A stretch of 64,000 nt of DNA from Photorhabdus namnaonensis (lineage in GTDB: Bacteria > Pseudomonadota > Gammaproteobacteria > Enterobacterales > Enterobacteriaceae). The position numbers were made by a program, and so were the translations under genes. Shown in pieces: positions 31,302 through 39,596 of this stretch. Numbering within the stretch: the first letter of the stretch is position 1; every line of letters begins with the position of its first letter. Where the stretch lies: the NCBI RefSeq assembly GCF_001684335.1, contig NZ_LOIC01000095.1, positions 1 through 64,000 on the forward strand. The letters run 5' to 3'. The notes beneath the pieces are model-generated. The model saw nothing but the letters and a program-made list of their open reading frames with translations, did not search any database and was not told the origin of the DNA.

Positions 31302-31324
31302 GGCTATCCTGCTGCGGGATAGCC
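31302..31324 (+). terminator. Hairpin between rnr and rlmB
   Basis: GGCTATCC/GGATAGCC with a 7-nt loop. The downstream stretch is AT-rich but lacks a clean T-run, so it may attenuate more than terminate. Confidence 0.5.
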
Positions 31325-31416
31325 TAAATATTTTAATCTCCCACTGAATAGATGGAGCTTATCGCATAGGCTCACAGTATTCGTCAGTGCTGTATGACAG
31401 TGAAAATAAGAAGATT

Positions 31417-32154
31417 ATGAGTGAAATTATCTACGGTATTCATGCCGTTAAAGCCTTACTGGAGCGTGATCCTCAGCGTTTTATCGAAGTTTATGTTCTG
31501 AAAGGACGTGAAGATCGCCGCCTGACACCATTGATTCATACGCTGGAAAGCATCGGGATGACTATTCAACTGGCAAATCGTCAGTGGCTGGATAATCAAA
31601 CGGAAGGTGCGGTGCATCAGGGAATTATTGCTAAAGTGAAGCCGGGGCGTCAGTATCAAGAAAACGACCTGCCGGACTTACTGGCACAAGTGGAAACCCC
31701 TTTCTTGTTGGTGCTTGATGGTGTGACAGATCCCCATAATCTGGGGGCTTGTTTACGTAGTGCTGATGCAGCAGGTGTACATGCTGTTATTGTTCCTCGT
31801 GACCGTTCCGCTCAGCTTAATGCCACGGCGAAGAAAGTGGCATGTGGCGCCGCGGAGAGCGTACCACTTATTCGTGTCACCAACCTTGCCCGTACTTTGC
31901 GTTTATTGCAAGAGTACAATATTTGGGTGGTAGGTACATCGGGAGAAGCTGACCATACATTGTATCAGAGCAAACTAACGGGCCCTATGGCGTTAGTGAT
32001 GGGGGCGGAAGGGGAAGGTATGCGTCGCCTGACTCGCGAACACTGCGACGAATTGATTAGCATCCCAATGGCGGGTTCTGTCTCATCGTTGAATGTGTCC
32101 GTTGCCACGGGGATTTGCCTGTTTGAAGCGGTACGTCAGCGCGGCTCGTTGTAG
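31417..32154 (+). CDS. rlmB: 23S rRNA (guanosine-2'-O-)-methyltransferase RlmB
   Basis: RlmB methylates G2251 of 23S rRNA using SAM. The 245-residue SPOUT enzyme shows an N-terminal substrate-binding domain ([14 protein letters not shown]), [20 protein letters not shown], the knot motif [12 protein letters not shown] and the C-terminal [16 protein letters not shown]. The start at 31417 fits the family. Confidence 0.97.
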   Translation: MSEIIYGIHAVKALLERDPQRFIEVYVLKGREDRRLTPLIHTLESIGMTIQLANRQWLDNQTEGAVHQGIIAKVKPGRQYQENDLPDLLAQVETPFLLVLDGVTDPHNLGACLRSADAAGVHAVIVPRDRSAQLNATAKKVACGAAESVPLIRVTNLARTLRLLQEYNIWVVGTSGEADHTLYQSKLTGPMALVMGAEGEGMRRLTREHCDELISIPMAGSVSSLNVSVATGICLFEAVRQRGSL

Positions 32155-32272
32155 TTCACCTATCTGACATTATGAAACAAAAGTGTTTTTGCATTGTTCA
32201 TTCCTTGAGTTTTTTATGTAGGGTAGGTATAGTTACGCGTCAATTTTTCAGCCGCACTTAAACAAGTTCCTT

Positions 32273-32307
32273 GCCTCCACGGGCCGCGGTTGACCCTGAC
32301 AGGAGGC
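32273..32307 (+). promoter_or_regulatory. S6:S18-binding leader in the rpsF mRNA
   Basis: GCCTCC (32273-32278) pairs with GGAGGC (32302-32307), enclosing a second short helix (GGG with CCC) and a CCG bulge sequence. It ends about 26 nt before the rpsF start. This is the layout of the known autoregulatory RNA that mimics the 16S site of S6 and S18 in enterobacteria. The match is by eye. Confidence 0.6.
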
Positions 32308-32333
32308 TGAATAATCCGTAAGGAGCAATTCTA

Positions 32334-32729
32334 ATGCGTCATTACGAAATCGTTTTTATGGTCCATCCTGACCAAAGCGAACAGGTTCCGGGCATGATCG
32401 AGCGTTACAGTGCGACTATCGCTAACGCGCAAGGTCAGATTCACCGTCTGGAAGACTGGGGCCGCCGTCAACTGGCTTACCCAATTAACAAACTGCACAA
32501 AGCTCACTACGTTCTGATGAACGTTGAAGCATCGCAGGAAGTGATTGATGAGCTGGAAACTAACTTCCGCTTCAACGATGCCGTTATCCGCAGCATGATT
32601 ATGCGCGTTAAGCACGCGGTAACTGAAGCATCTCCAATGGTTAAAGCCAAAGATGAACGTCGCAGCCGTGACTACTCTCTGGAAGACGCCAATATGGATG
32701 CTGAAGAAGCTGGGGATTCTGAAGAGTAA
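32334..32729 (+). CDS. rpsF: 30S ribosomal protein S6
   Basis: This 131-residue protein has [35 protein letters not shown] and an acidic C-terminal tail (EEAGDSEE) that in E. coli is glutamylated by RimK. It is the first gene of rpsF-priB-rpsR-rplI, with AAGGAGC before the start. Confidence 0.99.
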   Translation: MRHYEIVFMVHPDQSEQVPGMIERYSATIANAQGQIHRLEDWGRRQLAYPINKLHKAHYVLMNVEASQEVIDELETNFRFNDAVIRSMIMRVKHAVTEASPMVKAKDERRSRDYSLEDANMDAEEAGDSEE

Positions 32730-32734
32730 TAACT

Positions 32735-33284
<550 letters not shown>

Positions 33285-33322
33285 TCGGCACAGTCCATTA
33301 ACGACTCTGAGAGGATAAGGTA

Positions 33323-33775
33323 ATGCAAATTATTCTGCTTGATAAAGTAGCAAACCTGGGTAGCCTGGGTGATCAAGTTAACGTTAAACCGGGTTATGCC
33401 CGTAACTACTTAGTACCACAGGGCAAAGCTGTTCCTGCGACTAAGAAAAACATCGAATTCTTCGAAGCTCGCCGTGCTGAACTGGAAGCTAAACTGGCTG
33501 ACGTTCTGGCAACAGCAGAAGCTCGCGCTGAGAAAATCATTGCACTGGGTTCCGTTACTATCGCTTCTAAAGCTGGTGACGAAGGTAAACTGTTTGGTTC
33601 TGTCGGTACTCGTGATATCGCTGATGCAGTTACTGCCGCAGGCGTTGAAGTCTCTAAGAGCGAAGTGCGTCTGCCTAATGGCGTTCTGCGTACGACTGGT
33701 GAACACGAAGTTAACTTCCAGGTACACAGCGATGTATTCGCTAAATTGAACGTTAACATTGTTGCTGAAGCTTAA
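33323..33775 (+). CDS. rplI: 50S ribosomal protein L9
   Basis: A 150-residue, two-domain protein with [35 protein letters not shown] and the long central helix. AGAGGATAAGG precedes the start. Last gene of the operon; a strong terminator follows and the backbone is then interrupted by the biosynthetic block. In E. coli fklB would come next. Confidence 0.99.
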   Translation: MQIILLDKVANLGSLGDQVNVKPGYARNYLVPQGKAVPATKKNIEFFEARRAELEAKLADVLATAEARAEKIIALGSVTIASKAGDEGKLFGSVGTRDIADAVTAAGVEVSKSEVRLPNGVLRTTGEHEVNFQVHSDVFAKLNVNIVAEA

Positions 33776-33801
33776 TCTCTGATTAACTGATGCTAACAAG
33801 T

Positions 33802-33831
33802 AAAAAACGCTGGCAATGCCGGCGTTTTTTA
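33802..33831 (+). terminator. Intrinsic terminator after rplI
   Basis: AAAAACGCTGGC/GCCGGCGTTTTT stem with a small loop and T-run. The A-rich left arm makes it work on both strands. Confidence 0.92.
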
Positions 33832-34352
33832 TTGCCTCAACACACCATTCTTTTGTTAATTGATAAGGTTTTTGTCGATAATTCTCAGTAACTGGGTATT
33901 AATCTGGTTTATTTTACATTTATTTCCCTTATTTCTTCGTTTATAGAATCATAGTTTCTCTTATCTATTCTTCTGCAATATGGCCTTTTAATCGGTTTTT
34001 ATTATTATTGATTTTTCGTTTTTTATATTGAAAATGCTATTCATTATCAGATTATTATCTATGAATAATCGGATTCGTATTTCTTATTATAAGATAATAT
34101 CGGTATTGTTAATTCTGTTGTAGTGTGGAAATATTTTTTGAATATTTTAATATATATATTCATGAATCTTATTAATTACATACATGATTATTTCATAATA
34201 ATTAGAAATATATTCTTATATGATCACAGTTATTTGTCATTATAATGATAATTTATTTCATATGATTTTATATAAGAATATTTAATGATAATAATATATA
34301 TCCTTATTATTGAATGATAATATCAAAAATTTATATGTGATTTTACTGATAT

Positions 34353-34372
34353 AACTGTCAGAGTTGACAGTA
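34353..34372. promoter_or_regulatory. lux-box-like operator
   Basis: ACTGTCA (34354-34360) and TGACAGT (34365-34371) form a perfect 7-bp inverted repeat around 4 bp. It contains CTG-N10-CAG, the spacing of canonical lux boxes. It overlaps a TTGACA and lies about 30 bp before a TATAAT, where LuxR-type activators sit. A LuxR-type gene ends the cluster (42127-42843). Binding is inferred. Confidence 0.5.
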
Positions 34373-34396
34373 GACTTTTAAGTGTAATTTTATAAT
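34364..34396 (+). promoter_or_regulatory. Candidate promoter of the biosynthetic operon
   Basis: TTGACA (34364-34369), inside the palindrome, and TATAAT (34391-34396) are 21 bp apart, too far for unaided sigma-70 recognition. Weaker -10 hexamers lie 15-18 bp away. A poor or over-long spacing is expected if an activator bound at the palindrome replaces -35 contact. The leader to the first start at 34619 would be about 215 nt. Confidence 0.45.
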
Positions 34397-34618
34397 TATC
34401 ATTTTTGTTAATTAACCCTTGTGTGAAAACACAAATAAATACGCTTGTTGTTAATAGGCATGAAGTTATTCTCCATAGTTATTTATAAAGTGAATTGTTT
34501 CATTAATAAATTAATAGATACATTAAGTATTGAATTGATTTACTTATCTATTAATAAAAATACCTTATCATCATTATATGTTGTTCATATTAACCCAGAC
34601 ATAAGGGATAAAAAGGGT

Positions 34619-35647
34619 ATGAAACTAGGTAAAAACATATTACAAACTATAGGTAATACTCCAGTAGTTATGTTGAATGGTAGATACACTAAAGGTATTA
34701 ATGTCTTTCTCAAAATGGAGAATATTAACCCCAGTGGGAGTATTAAAGATCGCATTGCAGTTGCTATGCTGGAGAAGGCAGAGGCTCAGGGAGAATTAAG
34801 ACCGGGAATGGTGGTTATTGAGCCATCATCGGGTAATACGGCAATTGGTCTGGCAATGGCGTGTTCTGTCAAAGGTTATCGATTTATTGCAGTTTTAGAC
34901 CGCATGGTACCGGCAGCGAAACGCGATAAAATAAAAGCATTTGGTGCGGAAATCATTTTCCTGCCAGAATTTGAAGCGGGAACGGATACTGTCAAATATC
35001 GTATTGATTTAACTAAAGAAATTATAAAAACCTATCCGAATGCGTTTAGCCCCATGCAATTCGAAAATCAGGTTAATCCTGATGAGCATTATCATTCCAC
35101 GGGGCGTGAGTTATATGAAACTTTTGGCAATAATTTGACAGCTTGTTTTGCGACAGTAGGGAGCTGTGGAACACTTACCGGGATTTCCCGTTATTTGAAA
35201 GAGAAAAATCCACAGGTGCGAATTTATGGTGTTGAACCGGTTGGATCAGTTATTTTCGGTGGTGAACAAGGGAAATATCTAGTACAAGGCGCGGGACTGA
35301 CGTTTATACCTTCGATTCTGGATCGTAGCAACATCGATATTGCCTTGAAGGTTGCAGATATTGATGCATTTCGGATAGCAAGAAAATTAGCCAGAAATGA
35401 AGGTATTTTAATTGGTGGAACGGGAGGTTGTGCGGTAAGCGCAGCATTAAATCACCTGGATGATTTTAGGCCTGGAGATAATATTGTTGTCATTATTCCT
35501 GATAGCGGAGAACGTTATATCGACACAATTTATAATGATACTTGGTTATTTGAAAATAATTTCTCAGAATTAGTTGAGGAGAGTAAAGCAGAACCTGAAC
35601 TAGAAGAAATTATTACAAACATGGGGTGTACACTAAATGAGTTCTGA
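34619..35647 (+). CDS. PLP-dependent cysteine-synthase-family enzyme, SbnA-like
   Basis: Fold-type II PLP enzyme that would do a beta-replacement on an activated serine (O-acetyl- or O-phosphoserine). In this 342-residue protein the PLP lysine is K43 in NPSGSIKDR, the substrate loop is EPSSGNTAIG (residues 68-77), and the phosphate loop is GSCGTLTG. The C-terminal half, with VGSVIFGG, GAGLTFIPSILDRSNID and PDSGERYIDTIYNDTW, resembles SbnA (N-(2-amino-2-carboxyethyl)-L-glutamate synthase of staphyloferrin B) more than CysK or CysM. The start at 34619 (MKLGKNILQTIGNTP) fits the family; the frame extends to 34445 without match. No SbnB-like partner is present. It overlaps the next gene by 11 nt. 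Confidence 0.8.
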   Translation: MKLGKNILQTIGNTPVVMLNGRYTKGINVFLKMENINPSGSIKDRIAVAMLEKAEAQGELRPGMVVIEPSSGNTAIGLAMACSVKGYRFIAVLDRMVPAAKRDKIKAFGAEIIFLPEFEAGTDTVKYRIDLTKEIIKTYPNAFSPMQFENQVNPDEHYHSTGRELYETFGNNLTACFATVGSCGTLTGISRYLKEKNPQVRIYGVEPVGSVIFGGEQGKYLVQGAGLTFIPSILDRSNIDIALKVADIDAFRIARKLARNEGILIGGTGGCAVSAALNHLDDFRPGDNIVVIIPDSGERYIDTIYNDTWLFENNFSELVEESKAEPELEEIITNMGCTLNEF

Positions 35648-36827
35648 TCGTGTTTTGGTGATTTACTATAATCGCCGCTATAATCCTCTTATCATAAGGA
35701 GTCTTAAATCTAAATATAAAGAGGTTATTGCTCTTTATATTGATGAAGGTCAGGTAAGAGATATTGAAGATATTGAGTTGGAATGCATGGTTGCGGGTGC
35801 TGATAAATTTATCTATAAAGATTATCGAGCACAATATGCTGAACACTTCCTTACAAAAGCGATAAAAGCGAATGCTATTTATCAAAATGGTTATTTTCTC
35901 AGTGCTGCACTTTCCCGACCTGCGATTGCGGAGGCGGCGGTTGAAGTAGCCAATGAGCTCAATATTGATTATATTGCTCATCAATTCAGAGGTAATGATC
36001 AAGTCAGAATGGATATGAATATAGAAATTCTGAATAAAATACCTATTGCTTCGTTGAGAGATTTTAAATACGACGATAGTGTCGTAAATAGTTATGCTAT
36101 GAATTATGGTATTCCTCAAGAATTTGGTTGTAATAACCCTTATTCTACCAGTGAAAATATATGGGGACTCAGTATCGAATGCGGACCGTTGGCAGAACCA
36201 GAAATGTTAATTCCTGAAGATGTCAAAGAGAAATTGTTTGAACATGCGTTATCGGCCACTGAGCCAATATTTTTGTCATTAGGTTTTGAGAATGGTATAC
36301 CAATATCGATCGACGGTGAAAAAAAATCATTATATGAAATTATTGAAATATTAAATGAAATTGGTAAAAAACTGTCAATTGGCATTTTTGATATTGTTGA
36401 AGATGGCATTGTCGGTTTGAAAACCCGGGCAATTTATCAATCACCTGCCGCACATATCTTAATTACCGCTCATCGTGATTTGGAATGTTACTGTAGTAAT
36501 CGTAACGAGAATTGGTTTAAAGAGATAATCGATAAAAAATGGGTTGAATTAGTTTATTCTGGGCTTTGGTATGATCCTTTATTAACTCATTTAAACCATT
36601 TTATTGATAGTATGAATCAACATGTCAATGGTGAGATTAAGCTTGAATTAGGCTATAAATATGCCAATGTTTGTTCCCGTACTTCCAAGACGACTATCTA
36701 TGATGATAATTTAGCGATATATAACTGTGGTCATTTATATAGCCAAAACGATGCGGAGGGATTTGCAAAAATATTTAATATCCATACTAAGCAAAGTGCT
36801 AAATCTAAGATGAGGAAAATATTATGA
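35637..36827 (+). CDS. Argininosuccinate-synthase homologue without the PP-loop
   Basis: This 396-residue protein aligns along its whole length with argininosuccinate synthase (ArgG): IKANAIYQNGYFLSAALSRP, FRGNDQVRMD (119-126), STSENIWGLSIECGPL, FDIVEDGIVGLKTRAIYQSP, AHRDLE and a C-terminal SQNDAEGF. The first strand should carry the ATP-binding AYSGGLDTS motif; here residues 9-17 read IYYNRRYNP. Every glycine and serine of the loop is gone. It is therefore unlikely to adenylate citrulline and may be a repurposed ligase, a lyase or a binding partner. It overlaps the gene before (11 nt) and the gene after (ATGA), so it is translationally coupled to both. Confidence 0.85.
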   Translation: MSSDRVLVIYYNRRYNPLIIRSLKSKYKEVIALYIDEGQVRDIEDIELECMVAGADKFIYKDYRAQYAEHFLTKAIKANAIYQNGYFLSAALSRPAIAEAAVEVANELNIDYIAHQFRGNDQVRMDMNIEILNKIPIASLRDFKYDDSVVNSYAMNYGIPQEFGCNNPYSTSENIWGLSIECGPLAEPEMLIPEDVKEKLFEHALSATEPIFLSLGFENGIPISIDGEKKSLYEIIEILNEIGKKLSIGIFDIVEDGIVGLKTRAIYQSPAAHILITAHRDLECYCSNRNENWFKEIIDKKWVELVYSGLWYDPLLTHLNHFIDSMNQHVNGEIKLELGYKYANVCSRTSKTTIYDDNLAIYNCGHLYSQNDAEGFAKIFNIHTKQSAKSKMRKIL

Positions 36828-37627
36828 TTAAAGAATTATTAATGTGTAAACCTGACTTTTACGATATTGAATACGTCATTAATGATTGGATGGATCCTAA
36901 TAATAGAGTCAATAAAAAATTGGCACAACAACAATGGGATTTTCTTTATGAACGGTTGACTGAACGTGGCATCACTATTCGCACTATTGATCCTGTTAAT
37001 GGTTTGCCTGATATGACTTTCTCAGGTGATTGCGGTATGGTGCATAATAATAAATTCCTTGCTAGTAATTTCCGGCACGCTGAACGCCAAGGGGAAAGCC
37101 AGTATTATATCGATTATTTGGAAAATTTAGATTATGAGATACATCGTGTTGATGAAGGTATCTATTTTGAAGGGCTTGGAGATATTATTTATTGGGAAAA
37201 TGATATCATATTTGGTTATGGTCCTCGCTCAGATAAAGAAGCAATAAATAAAATTCAGAAAGTCTATCCGGAACTTAAAGTTAAGGGTGAACTGCATATT
37301 CAGGATAAGACTTTCTTTCATGTAGCTCTGGCATTCTCGTTTATTGACAAAGATACGGTTGTTTACTATCCTGATGCATTCACTAAAGAGAGTCAGAATT
37401 ATATTGTTGAAACATTTGAGCGCCGGATCTCCGTATCAGAACGTGACGCTAAGGAATTATTTGTCTGTAATAATATCCCAATAGGTAAAGATATTCTCAT
37501 GCATGATTGTTCTATAGAGGTTGAACGTCAATTAAATAATTATGGTTATAATGTTGTTAAGTGTGATATGAGTGAGTTCTTAAAGAGTGGTGGTAGTCTG
37601 CGCTGCTTAGTATTAAAAATTAAATAA
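36824..37627 (+). CDS. Amidinotransferase/DDAH-superfamily enzyme
   Basis: The guanidine-modifying superfamily comprises amidinotransferases, arginine deiminases and dimethylarginine hydrolases, which form a covalent amidino-Cys intermediate. In this 267-residue protein DMTFSGDCG (63-71), FRHAERQGE, the acid in FEGLGD (115-120), FGYGPRSD and the catalytic C261 in SGGSLRCLVL are present. The catalytic His is H166, but the usual HxD acid is Ala (FHVALAF, where relatives have FHLDTCF). It could transfer or hydrolyse a guanidino group on an amino acid. It starts inside the stop of the ArgG-like gene and ends 23 nt before the carbamoyltransferase. Confidence 0.82.
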   Translation: MIKELLMCKPDFYDIEYVINDWMDPNNRVNKKLAQQQWDFLYERLTERGITIRTIDPVNGLPDMTFSGDCGMVHNNKFLASNFRHAERQGESQYYIDYLENLDYEIHRVDEGIYFEGLGDIIYWENDIIFGYGPRSDKEAINKIQKVYPELKVKGELHIQDKTFFHVALAFSFIDKDTVVYYPDAFTKESQNYIVETFERRISVSERDAKELFVCNNIPIGKDILMHDCSIEVERQLNNYGYNVVKCDMSEFLKSGGSLRCLVLKIK

Positions 37628-37650
37628 TTATAATGGGAGGATAATTAGCC

Positions 37651-39348
37651 ATGTATATTTTAGGTATAAATTCAGTTTACCATGAGTCAGCAGTTTGCTT
37701 ATTAAAAGATGGAGAAACTATCTTTGCCATTGAGGAAGAGCGTTTAAATAGAAGAAAACATGGAAAACCAGCAAATATTGATAATCCAGATGAGTTGCCA
37801 TTGGCTTCTATTGAAGTTGCATTAGACTTTGCGGGTATTAGTCTGAAAGATGTGAGTCATATTGGGTTTTCTATCGATCCGATAGAACGAAGAAAATCAA
37901 TCTTTATTGATGAAGCCACCCATGAAGGAAGTTGGGGAAGTGTCTCGGGTGAATCTATTTTCTATCGTAAAACTACTTCAGTACCAGAAATTTTGCAATC
38001 AATGGGATTCCGTGGTCAATTTCATTGGGTTCCACATCATACAGCACATGCGGCGTCTGCTTATTTTGTTTCACCATTTGATAAAGCGTTAACCTTATCA
38101 CTTGATGGTGTGGGAGAGGATAATACCGCAGGGGTATATCTGGGCAATGGTAATAGTCTGGAAAAAATTAAAACCATTGAATACCCTCATTCAATTGGTT
38201 TTATGTGGGAAAAACTGGCAGAATTCTTGGGTTTCTCTGTATATGATGCCTGCAAGGTAATGGGAATGTCCGCTTATGGTAAGCCTGAAGGTTTTATATC
38301 GGTGTTCCAACAATTCGTCAAAATTTATGAGAAAGGTGAGTTTACGATCGATAACTCCATTCTTAATTTCCGCAGCCAAGATTTTTCTCAATTAGAATCC
38401 CTCTTTGGTATTGCGAAGAGAGTGCCTGGTGGTGAAGTTGCGCAGGAATATTATGATATCGCTGCTTCTCTCCAGCAAATAACTGATGAAATCGTATTAA
38501 ATATGGCTCGTCATTATTTGCAGGAAACAGCAACGAATAAACTCTGTCTTGCGGGTGGTGTGGCATTAAACTGCATAACCAATAAGCGATTATATGAAGA
38601 ATTGGATATCGAAGATATCTTTGTTCAGCCTGCTGCACATGACGGTGGGACGGCTACCGGCGCTGCACTATTTATTTGGCATCAGATTCTTGAAAATAAT
38701 CAACGCTATCCTCTGACTCATACCTATTGGGGTCTGGAATATAGTGAAGATGATTACCAACGTAGCTTGAAAGCGCATGGTTTGGACTGGACATATGAAG
38801 AGAATATTCATGAAGTCGTCGCAGACTTGCTGGCTGAAAATAATGTCGTTGGTTGGTTCCAGGGGAGGATGGAATTTGGGCCGCGGGCATTAGGTAATCG
38901 TAGTTTGTTAGCCGATCCGAGAAATAAAGATATTCGCGATTTAATGAATCGTAAAGTTAAACATCGTGAAATGTTTAGACCATTTGCGCCTAGTGTATTG
39001 CGTCAACATGTTGCTGACTGGTTCCATGTTCGGAAAGAGTTACCGGAAGCGGCAAAATATATGTTGTTAGCGATGGATGCTAAAGTGGATAAAGCATCAC
39101 AAATTCCGGCGGTGGTTCACGTAGATGGTACTGCCAGAGTTCAGGTGGTAGATAGTGCATCAAATTCAGGTTATGCCCAGTTGATTGAGGCATTTTATCG
39201 GAAAACCGGTGTACCTTTGCTGCTGAACACCTCTTATAACGATAGCGAGCCGATCGTTTGTTCACCTGATGATGCCATTAAAACTTTCATGAAAACAAAT
39301 ATTGATTATTTAGTTTTGGGGAATTATTTGATTAAATCTGTTCATTAA
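37651..39348 (+). CDS. Carbamoyltransferase, NodU/CmcH/TobZ family
   Basis: These enzymes move the carbamoyl group of carbamoyl phosphate, through a carbamoyl-adenylate, to a hydroxyl (or amine) of a natural product. The 565-residue product has the full two-domain layout: N-terminal Kae1/ASKHA-like part with GINSVYHESAVCLLKDG, EEERLNRRKH, HHTAHAASAYFVSPF (metal histidines near 130 and 133), SLDGVGED and GGVALNC; C-terminal part with FGPRALGNRSLLADPR, REMFRPFAPSVL and LLNTSYND. The start has GGGAGG upstream. It is the fourth gene of the operon and implies a carbamoylated product. Confidence 0.93.
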   Translation: MYILGINSVYHESAVCLLKDGETIFAIEEERLNRRKHGKPANIDNPDELPLASIEVALDFAGISLKDVSHIGFSIDPIERRKSIFIDEATHEGSWGSVSGESIFYRKTTSVPEILQSMGFRGQFHWVPHHTAHAASAYFVSPFDKALTLSLDGVGEDNTAGVYLGNGNSLEKIKTIEYPHSIGFMWEKLAEFLGFSVYDACKVMGMSAYGKPEGFISVFQQFVKIYEKGEFTIDNSILNFRSQDFSQLESLFGIAKRVPGGEVAQEYYDIAASLQQITDEIVLNMARHYLQETATNKLCLAGGVALNCITNKRLYEELDIEDIFVQPAAHDGGTATGAALFIWHQILENNQRYPLTHTYWGLEYSEDDYQRSLKAHGLDWTYEENIHEVVADLLAENNVVGWFQGRMEFGPRALGNRSLLADPRNKDIRDLMNRKVKHREMFRPFAPSVLRQHVADWFHVRKELPEAAKYMLLAMDAKVDKASQIPAVVHVDGTARVQVVDSASNSGYAQLIEAFYRKTGVPLLLNTSYNDSEPIVCSPDDAIKTFMKTNIDYLVLGNYLIKSVH

Positions 39349-39449
39349 TTATTGCAAGTAAAAATCTATCCCAGTAGGCATAATTGATGGAATCAGTTTG
39401 AGTCTTGTGCAGAGCAAAATTGATAAATAAAATGGCCTGATGGGATAGA

Positions 39450-39576
39450 TATACCTTATGGATTTCAAGATGCATCGCGACGGCAAAGGAGCGAATCCCC
39501 GGGAGCATAGATAACTATGTGACCGGGGTGAGTGAGTGCAGCCAACAAAGAGGCAACTTGAAAGATGACGGGTATA
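39450..39576 (+). repeat. ERIC element, 127 bp, inside the biosynthetic block
   Basis: Runs from TATACC through GCGAATCCCCGGGAGCATAG and GTGACCGGGGTGAGTGAGTG to GACGGGTATA. It differs from the inverted copy at 13311-13437 at only a few bases. It separates the carbamoyltransferase gene from the MFS gene and ends 20 bp before the latter's start, so it would be transcribed as a folded segment of the operon mRNA. Confidence 0.92.
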
Positions 39577-39596
39577 ATAAGGTTGAGGTAATATTA

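Larger units (their letters stand above)
33832..34618. other. Very AT-rich leader of the biosynthetic block
   Basis: Nearly 0.8 kb without a supported gene, far richer in A and T than the backbone, with many TATA/ATAT runs. Such DNA is a typical target for H-NS silencing and marks transferred DNA. It contains the lux-box-like palindrome and promoter described separately. A frame that opens at 34445 in phase with the next gene is not needed. Confidence 0.75.

Noticed and set aside
34445-34618. 58-codon extension of the SbnA-like frame
   Set aside because: AT-rich, no similarity to family N-termini; the start at 34619 aligns with relatives.
39519-39596. Extension of the MFS frame into the ERIC element
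   Set aside because: The added residues are ERIC sequence; the start at 39597 has a good ribosome site and fits the first membrane helix.
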